From the NCBI RefSeq assembly GCF_037265215.1, contig NZ_CP147737.1, forward strand, positions 4,248,001 through 4,312,000: 64,000 nt of DNA, given 5' to 3'. Position 1 is the stretch's first letter, and each line of letters opens with the position of its first letter. Under the pieces are notes generated by a model. That model made no database searches. It was not told the origin of the DNA and was given only the letters and a program-made list of their open reading frames with translations. This DNA is from Xenorhabdus griffiniae (GTDB lineage Bacteria; Pseudomonadota; Gammaproteobacteria; Enterobacterales; Enterobacteriaceae). This document shows, in pieces, positions 19,427 to 27,697 of this stretch. The position numbers and the translations under genes were made by a program.

Positions 19427-20168
19427 AAAAAGTTTCGACGGACAGAAGGTGCTGAAAAATATTAACCTGACGATTAAAGAAGGCAGCCTGACGGCACTGA
19501 TTGGCCCTTCCGGTAGCGGTAAAAGTACCTTGCTGCGTTGCATTAACCTGTTGGAGATCCCACAGGCTGGCAAGCTGGAAATTGGCAAAGAGCAGATCAC
19601 TTTTACGGGTAAGGAGAGATTGCCGCATCGAGAAATTCAGCGTTTTAGCCTGCAAACCGGCATGGTATTCCAGAATTTTCAGCTTTTCCCGCATCTGACT
19701 GTGATTGAAAACATTATGGAAGGGCTGATTTGGGTACAGAAATGGCCCCGCGAACGCGCCAGAGAACGGGCGTTGGCGTTGCTGGAAAAAGTCGGCTTAT
19801 CCCACAAAGCGGATGTTTGGCCAGCCACACTGTCAGGTGGTCAGCAGCAGCGTGTGGCCATCGCCAGAGCAATGGCTCCTTCCCCCAAAGTGCTGCTGTG
19901 CGATGAACCGACTTCGGCGCTTGATCCCGAATTATCGAAAGAAGTCGTCTCGGTTTTGAAGCAATTAGCAGGAGAAGGCACGACCATGTTAATGGCAACG
20001 CATGATCTGCGCCTGGCTGCTAATCTTGCTCATGATGTCGTATTTCTGGAATCTGGTGAAATTATTGAATCGGGTACGGCAAAAACCCTCTTTACCCGCC
20101 CCAGTAAGGTGCGAACTGTCGAGTTTATCTCAACCCTGACAGAAACCTTACCGGATTGGGAAATATAG
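19404..20168 (+). CDS. Amino acid ABC transporter ATP-binding protein (HisP/YecC type)
   Basis: A 254-residue ATPase with Walker A GPSGSGKST, Q-loop region GMVFQNFQLFPHLTV, signature LSGGQQQR, Walker B VLLCDEPTSALDPE and switch His in MATHDLRLA. These are standard for polar amino acid importers. It overlaps the permease gene and is 37 nt from the second binding protein, so all three are probably one transcription unit. Confidence 0.93.
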   Translation: MIQLTNIEKSFDGQKVLKNINLTIKEGSLTALIGPSGSGKSTLLRCINLLEIPQAGKLEIGKEQITFTGKERLPHREIQRFSLQTGMVFQNFQLFPHLTVIENIMEGLIWVQKWPRERARERALALLEKVGLSHKADVWPATLSGGQQQRVAIARAMAPSPKVLLCDEPTSALDPELSKEVVSVLKQLAGEGTTMLMATHDLRLAANLAHDVVFLESGEIIESGTAKTLFTRPSKVRTVEFISTLTETLPDWEI

Positions 20169-20205
20169 CGAGCAGTCACGTACATTATTTATTCGGAGAA
20201 ACACG

Positions 20206-20979
20206 ATGAAAAAAATTTTGAATTTATTACTGGCGAGTGCGACTGCCCTTGCTATTTCTGCCCCTGGCTATGCCGGCGAAGATTTTGATGCCATCAAAGC
20301 CTCTGGCATCTTTAAGATTGGCACGGAAGGCACTTATCCTCCTTTTACTTACCACGATGCCAGCAATAAATTAATCGGCTTTGACGTGGATATCGCCCGG
20401 GAAATTGCCCGACGTTTGAACGTCAAACCTGAATTTATGGAAGTTAAATGGGATGGCTTGATTGCCGGATTAGATGCTAAACGTTTTGATGCGGTTATCA
20501 ACCAAGTCGGCGTCACCCCCGAACGGGCAGCGCAATACAGTTTTTCCATTCCTTATACGACTTCTCAGGTTGTGTTGATAACCCGTAACGATAACAGTGA
20601 TATTAAAGCCTTCGCAGATATTAAAGGTAAACGCTCAGCCCAATCATTGACCAGCAATTACGGGCAACTGGCAACGTCTTACGGCGCAAGTTTGGTCAGT
20701 ACAGATGGCTTTAACCAGGCCATTGATCTGGTCGCGACCGGACGCGCTGATGCCACACTCAATGATCGTCTGTCATTCCTTGACTTCAAAAAACAGCGCC
20801 CTAATGCACCGGTAAAAATTGTTGCCCAACAAACCGATGCGAGTAAATCTGCCGTCTTGCTGCGTAAAGGGGATGCGGAGTTACTGGAAGCAGTGAATAA
20901 GGCTCTACAAGAGATAAAGGATGACGGTACGTATACCCGTATCTCTGAGAAATATTTTGGCGTAGATATTTCCAAATAA
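20206..20979 (+). CDS. Amino acid (cystine-type) ABC transporter substrate-binding protein, copy 2
   Basis: A 257-residue periplasmic binding protein with signal peptide MKKILNLLLASATALAIS ending near GYAGE. It closely parallels the first copy (FKIGTEGTYPPFTYHD, LIGFDVDIAREIARRL, VKWDGLIAGLDAKRFD, TYTRISEKYFGVD). Two binding proteins sharing one membrane complex would widen or tune substrate range. Family members bind L-cystine. The link to the sulfur-using cluster nearby is tempting but unproven. Confidence 0.9.
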   Translation: MKKILNLLLASATALAISAPGYAGEDFDAIKASGIFKIGTEGTYPPFTYHDASNKLIGFDVDIAREIARRLNVKPEFMEVKWDGLIAGLDAKRFDAVINQVGVTPERAAQYSFSIPYTTSQVVLITRNDNSDIKAFADIKGKRSAQSLTSNYGQLATSYGASLVSTDGFNQAIDLVATGRADATLNDRLSFLDFKKQRPNAPVKIVAQQTDASKSAVLLRKGDAELLEAVNKALQEIKDDGTYTRISEKYFGVDISK

Positions 20980-21059
20980 AATTTTCTTTGCTTGAGAATA
21001 TGGCGTTGTTTTTTCCAAGGTGCCGTAAGACCCCGTTCTTCATACGCTATCACACAAGG

Positions 21060-21094
21060 GCGGGGAGACTACTATTCTGACGTAGTCTCCCCGC
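21060..21094 (+). terminator. Strong hairpin after the ABC importer operon
   Basis: GCGGGGAGACTAC pairs perfectly with GTAGTCTCCCCGC around a 9-nt loop, 80 bp after the last ABC gene. No U-run follows, so it may be a 3'-end stabiliser or Rho-linked end. Confidence 0.5.
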
Positions 21095-21237
21095 TCCCAG
21101 GCATTTGTCGTAAGTTATTGTATTAGTCGTCTAAACTACGTCTCAATTTCATAAATGACTTAATTATTATAGGTTACAATCTCTACTAATTATAGACTAT
21201 GATCTATAAAATAATATTGCATATATAGAGAGTCAGT

Positions 21238-21583
21238 GTGTGGGAAATAATAACAACAACATTATTTGACCAATGGTTTAATGAACAATCTGATGAGCTA
21301 CAGGAAGATGTTTTGGCTGCTATGCATGTACTGGGAATTAAAGGACCAATGTAGGACGACCACTAGCTGATAATTTGAATGGCTCACACCAAATATGAAA
21401 GAACTACGGATACAACATGTTGGCGAGCCAATTCGAGCGTTTTTCGCTTTTGATCCGAATCGCAGTGTGATCATTCTTTGTGCTGGTAGCAAGGCCGGGC
21501 AAAACCAAAAATTGTTCTACGAAAAGATGCTCAAGATTGCTGATAAACAATTCAAAATTCATTTGGAAAAATTGGAGAAATAA
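21238..21583 (+). pseudogene. HigB/Gp49-type toxin, broken by two frameshifts
   Basis: The frame opens at a GTG (WEIITTTLFDQWFNEQ) and reads into ALHVLGIKGP-like sequence. It stops early, and continues only after a shift (VGRPLADNLNGS) and a second shift into MKELRIQHVGEPIRAFFAFD, ending IHLEKLEK. Together the pieces spell a complete RelE-superfamily HigB toxin of about 115 residues. The downstream antitoxin is intact, so loss of the toxin left an orphan antitoxin. Only the last 62 residues remain as a continuous frame. Confidence 0.82.
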
Positions 21584-21584
21584 C

Positions 21585-21851
21585 ATGGCTACATTAAAAG
21601 AATTGGTGGACAAACGCAGTCCAGAAAGCAGAGGTAGAATTAAAGAGAAAGCAGCAGAATTACTGCTTGAAACACAACTTTATCAAATTCCTAAAAATTT
21701 GGGGATCGCACAATCGTCAGTCGCTGCTATTGAGCAACGTGGAAATGAACTGAAAATATCCACGCTGAAAAAATATATTGAATCTATGGGCGGCGAAATG
21801 ACACTAGGTGTTAATTTACCTAATGGTAAATCAATGAGTTTTTCCACTTAA
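21585..21851 (+). CDS. HigA-type XRE antitoxin (orphan)
   Basis: An 88-residue helix-turn-helix protein starting MATLKELVDKRSPESRGR, with the helix region YQIPKNLGIAQSSVAAIEQRGNELKISTLKKYIESMGG and a short C-terminal strand (EMTLGVNLPNG). It follows the broken toxin by 1 nt, in the toxin-antitoxin order of HigBA, with GGAGA before its ATG. It resembles the antitoxin at 54218-54520. It may still repress its own promoter. Confidence 0.88.
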   Translation: MATLKELVDKRSPESRGRIKEKAAELLLETQLYQIPKNLGIAQSSVAAIEQRGNELKISTLKKYIESMGGEMTLGVNLPNGKSMSFST

Positions 21852-22274
21852 AAATAAGTGCGCCTGTGGTCCCACCTTGTTAACACTAGAATCCAATTGG
21901 TTAATACTCGCAATTTTTAATTATTTCCCTTCTTTAATTCAGATTAACCATACCAATCTAACTTCAAGATACGTGTGATTTTTCCCCGCTTAGCGGGAAG
22001 AAATCAGGTTTTATATCGTGTTGTAAATTGCAACTTGAAGTTTAATGCGTATATGTTGCCGAGAGATTCTCACTTCAATTCCATACCTTAAAATATCTTA
22101 TACTAAAATCAGTATTAAAAAACAACACCACTCTCGCAGATCACCATTATTTATTAATGTTAATTAACATATTTAAACACACTAAAGCATTTAACAAAAC
22201 TCTATAAAAATTTATAATTCGATTTATTTCACTGAAACCTAAACAACCTACAAATGAGTTAAGGAAAATAAATA
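21852..22274. other. Non-coding AT-rich region with one ERIC-like repeat
   Basis: 423 bp between the antitoxin and a methyltransferase gene. It holds one palindromic repeat (21951-22053, listed separately) and then very AT-rich sequence that probably contains the promoter of the gene at 22275. No small gene or RNA could be supported. Confidence 0.5.
21951..22053 (+). repeat. ERIC-like palindromic repeat, copy 1
   Basis: About 103 bp with tips TACCAATCTAACTTCAAGAT and GCAACTTGAAGTTTAATGCG and a central CCCCGC...GCGGG-type hairpin. The same element recurs at 48406-48511, 51594-51700 and 54111-54215. Its right tip resembles the ERIC end (GCAGCTTGAAGTATGACGGG). It is non-coding and likely a non-autonomous miniature element. 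Confidence 0.85.
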
Positions 22275-23249
22275 ATGCTATCAGAAATGACCACTGCTTA
22301 TCGTAAATCTAACGCATTGTTTGCTTTTGTAGAAAGCAAAGCACCACTATATTTAAGTACCCAAGATGGAAAGACTCTGGAACAGCTTGCTCAACTATGC
22401 CATGTTTCCCAAGATAGGTTCCATCGGCTATTGAATTATATGCAATCTCTTAATGTATTAATAAAAAAAGATGATAAATTTTACCTTACAGAGCAATGTT
22501 CATCACTAAGTGATCCAAACAGTCTTGAAACACTACATGTAAAATTCGAATTAAGTCCAATCAGCTGGAACGCCTGGTCACAATACAGTGCTTCCTTAAG
22601 TAAAACAAATAGTAAATCGGCTTTTGAACTGAGTCATCAAGAGAAATTTTTTGACTATTTAAGTCATGAACATAATAAATCGCTTAAATCTACTTTTGAT
22701 CATTTAATGACAAAAATTACCGACACAATGAATAAACATATTATTGAGCACATTCCCCTAAATGGTATTTCTTCAATCATGGATGTAGGAGGAGGTCAAG
22801 GCTCTTTAGCCAAAAATATAAAAATGCATTACCCACATATCCAATGCCACGTTATGGATCAGTATGATTTTACTGAACGAGAATCAGAAGAAGTCACTTT
22901 TATCAATGGCGATTTCTTTTCCTCTATTCCATCAAGATATGACGCTTATTGCATGAAAAATGTTTTGCATAATTGGCCAGATAATCAAGCCATTGATATT
23001 CTCAGGAATTGCCATAAGGCAATGGGTAAAGATTCCGTTTTATATATTATCGATATGCTTAAAGATCAAAATGATGCAGAGGCAGAGTCATTTGATTTAC
23101 ATATGGATATCCTTTTATCAGGTAAAGAACGGTATCAATCAGAATTTGAATCTGTAGCAAAACAAGCCGGACTCTCTATCACAAATACCTATAACCTGAA
23201 TTTTTCCCTAACGGGAGGCAGCCAATACATTATTGAAATGAAAAAATAA
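22275..23249 (+). CDS. SAM-dependent O-methyltransferase (acetylserotonin-type)
   Basis: A 324-residue class I methyltransferase. An N-terminal winged-helix dimerisation region (TLEQLAQLCHVSQDRFHRLL) precedes the catalytic domain with SAM motif SIMDVGGGQGSLAKNI, the acidic loop and KNVLHNWPDNQAIDIL, typical of plant-type and polyketide O-methyltransferases. It is convergent with the PrpF-like gene (4-bp gap) and marks the left end of the biosynthetic cluster. It shares the same fold class with the enzyme at 43075-44112. Substrate unknown; a hydroxyl on the cluster product is the natural guess. Confidence 0.85.
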   Translation: MLSEMTTAYRKSNALFAFVESKAPLYLSTQDGKTLEQLAQLCHVSQDRFHRLLNYMQSLNVLIKKDDKFYLTEQCSSLSDPNSLETLHVKFELSPISWNAWSQYSASLSKTNSKSAFELSHQEKFFDYLSHEHNKSLKSTFDHLMTKITDTMNKHIIEHIPLNGISSIMDVGGGQGSLAKNIKMHYPHIQCHVMDQYDFTERESEEVTFINGDFFSSIPSRYDAYCMKNVLHNWPDNQAIDILRNCHKAMGKDSVLYIIDMLKDQNDAEAESFDLHMDILLSGKERYQSEFESVAKQAGLSITNTYNLNFSLTGGSQYIIEMKK

Positions 23250-23253
23250 ATTT

Positions 23254-24426
23254 TTAATAATCTGAATTTGAGATAAGAAATTGTGTCATTATTTTTTCTA
23301 ACTCATCGCTAGGATTATAAATAAAAAATTCACCTTTCATCAAAATTTGGGCGTTTCTCTGCACACTTGCATACTTTATATAGTCACCATCATGTGTGAT
23401 ACTAAATTTGGATATCCCAGATAAATGCTCAATCCGTACAGTAGAGTGGCCGTTAACCCTATTAGCATAATAAAGATGACTGGCAACCGTTCCGGGAAAA
23501 CAGCAAGCAGCAGCTAAGCAGCAACCACCGGATACCGCGACAGATAAATGAACGTTTTTGGGCGTGAGATACCTGATAGTAATATCTCCTTTGGATAAAG
23601 AAGGCGCAACAATGGCGACTTTGGGTTGGGTGATAGATTCTGTTAAATCCTTTTTATTCATCACTGCTCCATTGTTCTGACGAATTCCCATCTTAATCCC
23701 CATCTCTACCCTGATTTGCATGATTTTTTCTTGTAATACTTGATTATTTTTAATTTCATTGGGATTTTCGTAACCCGAAATTCCCAAACTTTGGGCATTG
23801 ATAATAATCATCGGTACAGCGACATCAATACACGTGACCGGAATGCCATTCACTTTATCAATCAAATTTCCTGTCGGAAAAAGGGCTTTTGTTTTTGAAC
23901 ATGCAGGATCTGCAAATGACACATTAATCTCAGGAAAATTACCCACTACACCAGGTATATGTGCCAGTTGGTATTTAGGTGACACATTCGCCATCGTACA
24001 CACAATATTTTTATTGGTATTTGTATTATAAATACTTAACTTTCCATCGGGCATTAACAACTTTTCTTCTGGGAGATCTCTTATTACCAAGGGTATTGAC
24101 GAGGTCATATTTCCACAGTTAACTTCCCACGATACGGTACTACTTTCTTTTTCAAGTTGAGCAAAAGTGCTAATCACCTTTTTAGCTTGATAATCGATAT
24201 CAATAATAAAAGCTTTATTACTGGTTGTCGTTTCCCTGCCCAACCCCTGTAGTTGTTTATTATTTTCATTTTTTCCTTCAAGAGGCACACCCATGATATG
24301 TCTAATAATTTCTTCTTTGAGTTCTTTTTTTTCTGGTAGATGTTTTTGTAATAAAACGATACCGGTTGAAGTTCCACCTCTCACATAATAGAGAGGAATA
24401 CGTATAGGAAAAGATAATTTTTTCAT
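23254..24426 (-). CDS. PrpF-family isomerase-like protein
   Basis: A PrpF/DapF-fold protein of about 390 residues. PrpF isomerises 2-methylaconitate; relatives isomerise 4-oxalomesaconate and other unsaturated acids. Family marks include the N-terminal YYVRGGTSTGIVLL, which holds the glycine-rich entry seen in PrpF, the middle FADPACSKTKALFPTGN, and VAVSGGCCLAAACCFPGTVA. The ATG at 24426 is preferred to one four codons upstream. It lies 19 bp after the fatty-acid-hydroxylase-like gene, in the same direction. No methylcitrate genes are near, so a specialised double-bond isomerisation in the cluster is more likely than propionate use. Confidence 0.78.
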   Translation of the reverse strand: MKKLSFPIRIPLYYVRGGTSTGIVLLQKHLPEKKELKEEIIRHIMGVPLEGKNENNKQLQGLGRETTTSNKAFIIDIDYQAKKVISTFAQLEKESSTVSWEVNCGNMTSSIPLVIRDLPEEKLLMPDGKLSIYNTNTNKNIVCTMANVSPKYQLAHIPGVVGNFPEINVSFADPACSKTKALFPTGNLIDKVNGIPVTCIDVAVPMIIINAQSLGISGYENPNEIKNNQVLQEKIMQIRVEMGIKMGIRQNNGAVMNKKDLTESITQPKVAIVAPSLSKGDITIRYLTPKNVHLSVAVSGGCCLAAACCFPGTVASHLYYANRVNGHSTVRIEHLSGISKFSITHDGDYIKYASVQRNAQILMKGEFFIYNPSDELEKIMTQFLISNSDY

Positions 24427-24445
24427 GTTAATTACCATTACTAAA

Positions 24446-25195
24446 TTAGTTTTTCTTCAATGGCCTTATTATAGATTCAAACATATCTACATCTCGTTGA
24501 TAGGCTAAACCATAATTCCAGTCTCTCTTAAAGGTTTCTTTATGATAAGTTTTTAAAAACCTATCCCAAACAGAAAATATAAAAGAATAGTTAGTATTAT
24601 TATTTTCATATTCTTTATCATGATGAGGCTCATGGAATCGTGGAGTTGTAATTAAATAAGATAGTGTTTTTTCAAATTTAATTTGGAGCGTCACTTTTGA
24701 ATGATGAAAAATAGCAATAATAAAACCAATAATAGAATGAAGTAAAATAGCCTCCATAGATATTCCCAATATCCAAATAATTATAAAATTTAAACACGTG
24801 TGGAAAATAGATTCCATAAAATGTACTCTCAACCCTGTTGTAGCATCCAAAACTTCATCAAGGTGATGTATCTCATGAAACTTCCACATGAATTGGTTTT
24901 TGTGGCTAATGCGATGAAAAAGGTAACCTGCCAGATCAAGGATGATAATAGCTATTATTATAGACAGAACTGCCCCTTTATGGGATAACATATGCGTTAA
25001 AGAATGGGTACTAGCATAAATAACAAGAGGCATAAGAAACAGAAATGAAATTAATTTTGTTAATAAAAAATTGCAAAAGTTATTTTTCCAATGGCGGTTA
25101 TAAATATCATATCTATAATTTTTCCTTATATAAATAACAATATCAAAAATAAATAAGAATAAAAACCACAAAATAAGAAAATAATTAATCATCAT
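24446..25195 (-). CDS. Fatty acid hydroxylase / sterol desaturase superfamily membrane protein
   Basis: An integral membrane di-iron enzyme candidate of about 249 residues with four or more membrane helices and the histidine boxes of the superfamily: HRISH, HEIHH, HH in AIFHHSK and HEPHH. Such enzymes hydroxylate or desaturate alkyl chains or cleave ether lipids. A GTG start at 25225 is possible, but the Met codons at 25195/25192 follow GGGA. It reads into the PrpF-like gene. In the cluster it could hydroxylate the alkyl chain, giving a site for O-methylation. That role is inference. Confidence 0.82.
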   Translation of the reverse strand: MMINYFLILWFLFLFIFDIVIYIRKNYRYDIYNRHWKNNFCNFLLTKLISFLFLMPLVIYASTHSLTHMLSHKGAVLSIIIAIIILDLAGYLFHRISHKNQFMWKFHEIHHLDEVLDATTGLRVHFMESIFHTCLNFIIIWILGISMEAILLHSIIGFIIAIFHHSKVTLQIKFEKTLSYLITTPRFHEPHHDKEYENNNTNYSFIFSVWDRFLKTYHKETFKRDWNYGLAYQRDVDMFESIIRPLKKN

Positions 25196-25305
25196 ATTCC
25201 CTAGATAAAAGAGATATAAAGGCACATAATCACGAGATAGAAAGAATGTATTGCATTAATGATAAACAAAATATAAATAAGGATTCTATTTATTGGTAAG
25301 TTAAT

Positions 25306-26364
25306 AAGATAAATTATCTGCATTACTGTTATAATCGATAACCCGATTTTCCACCTGTTCTTATGAAATCGAAGATAACACTTTCTGAGTCTGAACGAAT
25401 GACATTGCAACAACAGGCCTTGAATCACCCACATCGGGATGTCCGGACACGAGGAACGGGGTTGCTCATGCTTGCCAGAGGCGTCAAGCCGTCCCAGATC
25501 ACCGTTGAGATAGGATGCAGTCTCCGGGTTATCTACAACTGGGTTCACACATGGCACCATTGCGGGATAGCGGGATTATTAGGGGGTCATGCCGGAGGCC
25601 GCTATCTTGCCATGACGCCTGAAATGATTGCCACTGCGGTCGAAGCAGCTCGCGCAGAGTCCCTGACGCTCGCCCGAATCGCTCAGTGTGTTGAGGCAAA
25701 GCATGGTTCCCTGCCCTGTACGCTTGAAACGCTGGCGAATACCCTGAAAAAGCAGGGGCTCACCTATAAACGAACCCGCCTGTCGCTGAAAAAAAGCGCA
25801 ACGAAATGGAGTTTGCTAAAAAATCCGCCTTGCTAAGCAAAATTAAGGCGGGAGCCCAGTCAGGACATGACCGTCTGGTCTATTTTGATGAGGCCGGTTT
25901 TGCCGCATCTCCGCCGGTGCAATATGGGTGGAGCCCTCGGGGTAAACCCCATGAAACTGAACCCCAAGACCATCACAGACGGTCCGTTCTGGGGGCATTA
26001 AATTACACGGCCAACACGCTGTTTTACCAGCTAATATCAGGCAGTGTTACGCGAGCTGATGTGATTGATTTTTTAGAGCAGGTAGCCCAACAAGGAGACA
26101 ACCGGCTGACATTTTTAGTGCTAGATAATGCGCGTATCCACCATGGGATCGAGGAAAAAACCAGAACTCGCTGGTTACGGGAGCACAACCTGATTTTACT
26201 TTATCTTCCCGCCTACAGCCCAGAGCTGAATCTGATTGAAATCGTCTGGAAACAAGCCAAATATCACTGGCGACGTTTTATCACCTGGACTCAAGATACC
26301 ATGGAGTATGAGCTCAATACGTTATTGGAAGGTTATGGTGATCAATTTGCAATTAATTTCTCTT
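25306..26364 (+). mobile_element. IS630-family insertion sequence
   Basis: A single transposase gene pair with imperfect terminal inverted repeats: AAGATAAATTATCTGCAT at the left and, inverted at the right, AAGAGAAATTAATTGCAA (about 14 of 18 matching). A TA duplication is not obvious, so the exact ends are uncertain. It sits between the hydroxylase-like gene and the AraC regulator inside the biosynthetic region. Confidence 0.7.
25363..25836 (+). CDS. IS630 transposase, N-terminal frame
   Basis: 157 residues with the helix-turn-helix of IS630 transposases (RGVKPSQITVEIGCSLRVIYNW). The frame runs over an A7 tract (CTGAAAAAAAGC near 25787) and ends at LKNPPC. A -1 shift at the A7 tract joins it to the catalytic frame (LKKKRNEMEFAKKS). 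This is either programmed frameshifting or transcript slippage, as described for several IS630 elements, or a simple indel. Confidence 0.85.
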   Translation: MKSKITLSESERMTLQQQALNHPHRDVRTRGTGLLMLARGVKPSQITVEIGCSLRVIYNWVHTWHHCGIAGLLGGHAGGRYLAMTPEMIATAVEAARAESLTLARIAQCVEAKHGSLPCTLETLANTLKKQGLTYKRTRLSLKKSATKWSLLKNPPC

Positions 26365-26366
26365 GA
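25806..26366 (+). CDS. IS630 transposase, C-terminal DDE frame
   Basis: 186 residues with the catalytic DDE triad visible as VYFDEAGF, LVLDNARIHHG and YSPELNLIEIVWK. It overlaps the N-terminal frame by 31 nt in the -1 frame, so the functional enzyme is probably a fusion of about 330 residues. All three acidic residues are present, so activity is possible if frameshifting works. Confidence 0.86.
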   Translation: MEFAKKSALLSKIKAGAQSGHDRLVYFDEAGFAASPPVQYGWSPRGKPHETEPQDHHRRSVLGALNYTANTLFYQLISGSVTRADVIDFLEQVAQQGDNRLTFLVLDNARIHHGIEEKTRTRWLREHNLILLYLPAYSPELNLIEIVWKQAKYHWRRFITWTQDTMEYELNTLLEGYGDQFAINFS

Positions 26367-26659
26367 GCACTTAAAGAACATTATTTGTTACATCCTTCTT
26401 AAATTTTATATCAACAGAAACTATGGAATATAGCATTTAAGCCCCCAAGTATAGATAAGAAAATATTGTTGCTGGTCGTTATATTATCCCAAAGAAACTT
26501 AATCAGTCAGACAACTCATAATTATTTTCATCCATAATATTATAAATACCTGATAAAGATCACATAACATTTTAAAAACACTAGACAATTATATATTCAA
26601 TATTGGATAAGAATAAAATCAATAATAATTCTTATTATCACTTGTAACGAGCTAAAACG
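26367..26659. other. AT-rich region upstream of the AraC regulator
   Basis: 293 bp with no supported gene. Very AT-rich sequence, probably holding the promoter of the AraC-family gene at 26660. No clear operator or repeat was recognised. Confidence 0.4.
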
Positions 26660-27697
26660 ATGAATGTGATTTCAAAAAAATCAAATAAAAACATCAGTAA
26701 AAAACAACCTATTGATTGTAAAGTTAATCTTGTGACACAAAAATTGCACTCCGATTCAGAATGCCGGAATATGGGCTGGTACAATATTTATCTCCCAAAA
26801 CAACAGGGACAAAGTAATTTTCGTTGCTTTAATATTAGTAAAGAAATTTACTTCACTAAAAGCTACTATTATGGAAAAGAACCTCTGTTTTCTAAGAGTA
26901 ACTATCTTTATGACACTACTCTTATGATTTTTGGCCTGAAAGGAAAAAGTCATCTAGGTCTCTCAGCAACACAACTAAACCACACGATCAATGCAGGAGA
27001 TATTTGGTTATTTAATCTTCATCATCTTCATAACCCTGCATTATATCGCCTTAGCACACCGAATCTCCGACATGAAATGGCCGTTCTCAAATTTCCTACA
27101 GAACGTTTAAAACGCGCCTTTTCAGCTAATGATGAAAAACTTATGTCAATCTTTAATCTGGAGGTGTCCCATGTGGCAATACAACAGGATAATGATGAAT
27201 GGATTGCTCCTCTGGTCGAGAACCCACTTAAAACCCCCTTTGATCGGATAAAAGCTGAGAGCAGGGCCCTAGAACTCATTTCACACTGGTTACTTCCTCT
27301 CGGGCAATATATATCCATCACCTCAAAAGATCATTCAGACTCATGTTGTTATCAAAGTACTGCGGTAGAAAAAGCTCGCGAGATCCTGATTGCTGAACTG
27401 ACTAATCCACCAACCTTGTACGATTTGGCAAAACAAGTGGGAATGAGTCATACCCGGCTTAATCAGAATTTTAAAAGAAATTATGGAAAAACTGTTTTTG
27501 ACTGGCTAAGAGGATATAGGCTACAGCTTGCAAAAACATATCTTCAAGATAGGCAATATAGTATCACTTTTATAGCACATTTATGTGGTTTCAGCAGCAC
27601 CAGCCATTTCATACAAACATTTCGTCAACATGAAGGTTGCACCCCTGTTACCTATCGAACCAATTATCTTAGTAAGGAAATATATCATGTTGATTAA
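26660..27697 (+). CDS. AraC-family transcriptional regulator
   Basis: 345 residues: an N-terminal ligand-sensing region (about 1-225) and a C-terminal pair of helix-turn-helix motifs, seen in TLYDLAKQVGMSHTRLNQNF and ITFIAHLCGFSSTSHFIQTF, ending CTPVTYR. The C-terminal pattern resembles PchR-like regulators. The downstream MFS gene starts inside its last codons (11-nt overlap), so the two are co-expressed. It is the only obvious regulator in the biosynthetic region and a likely pathway-specific activator. Confidence 0.9.
   Translation: MNVISKKSNKNISKKQPIDCKVNLVTQKLHSDSECRNMGWYNIYLPKQQGQSNFRCFNISKEIYFTKSYYYGKEPLFSKSNYLYDTTLMIFGLKGKSHLGLSATQLNHTINAGDIWLFNLHHLHNPALYRLSTPNLRHEMAVLKFPTERLKRAFSANDEKLMSIFNLEVSHVAIQQDNDEWIAPLVENPLKTPFDRIKAESRALELISHWLLPLGQYISITSKDHSDSCCYQSTAVEKAREILIAELTNPPTLYDLAKQVGMSHTRLNQNFKRNYGKTVFDWLRGYRLQLAKTYLQDRQYSITFIAHLCGFSSTSHFIQTFRQHEGCTPVTYRTNYLSKEIYHVD

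Noticed and set aside
27585..27686. N-terminal extension of the MFS protein over the AraC gene
   Set aside because: The extension is read inside the AraC C-terminal coding sequence; the ATG at 27687 has a ribosome-binding site and begins the first membrane helix.
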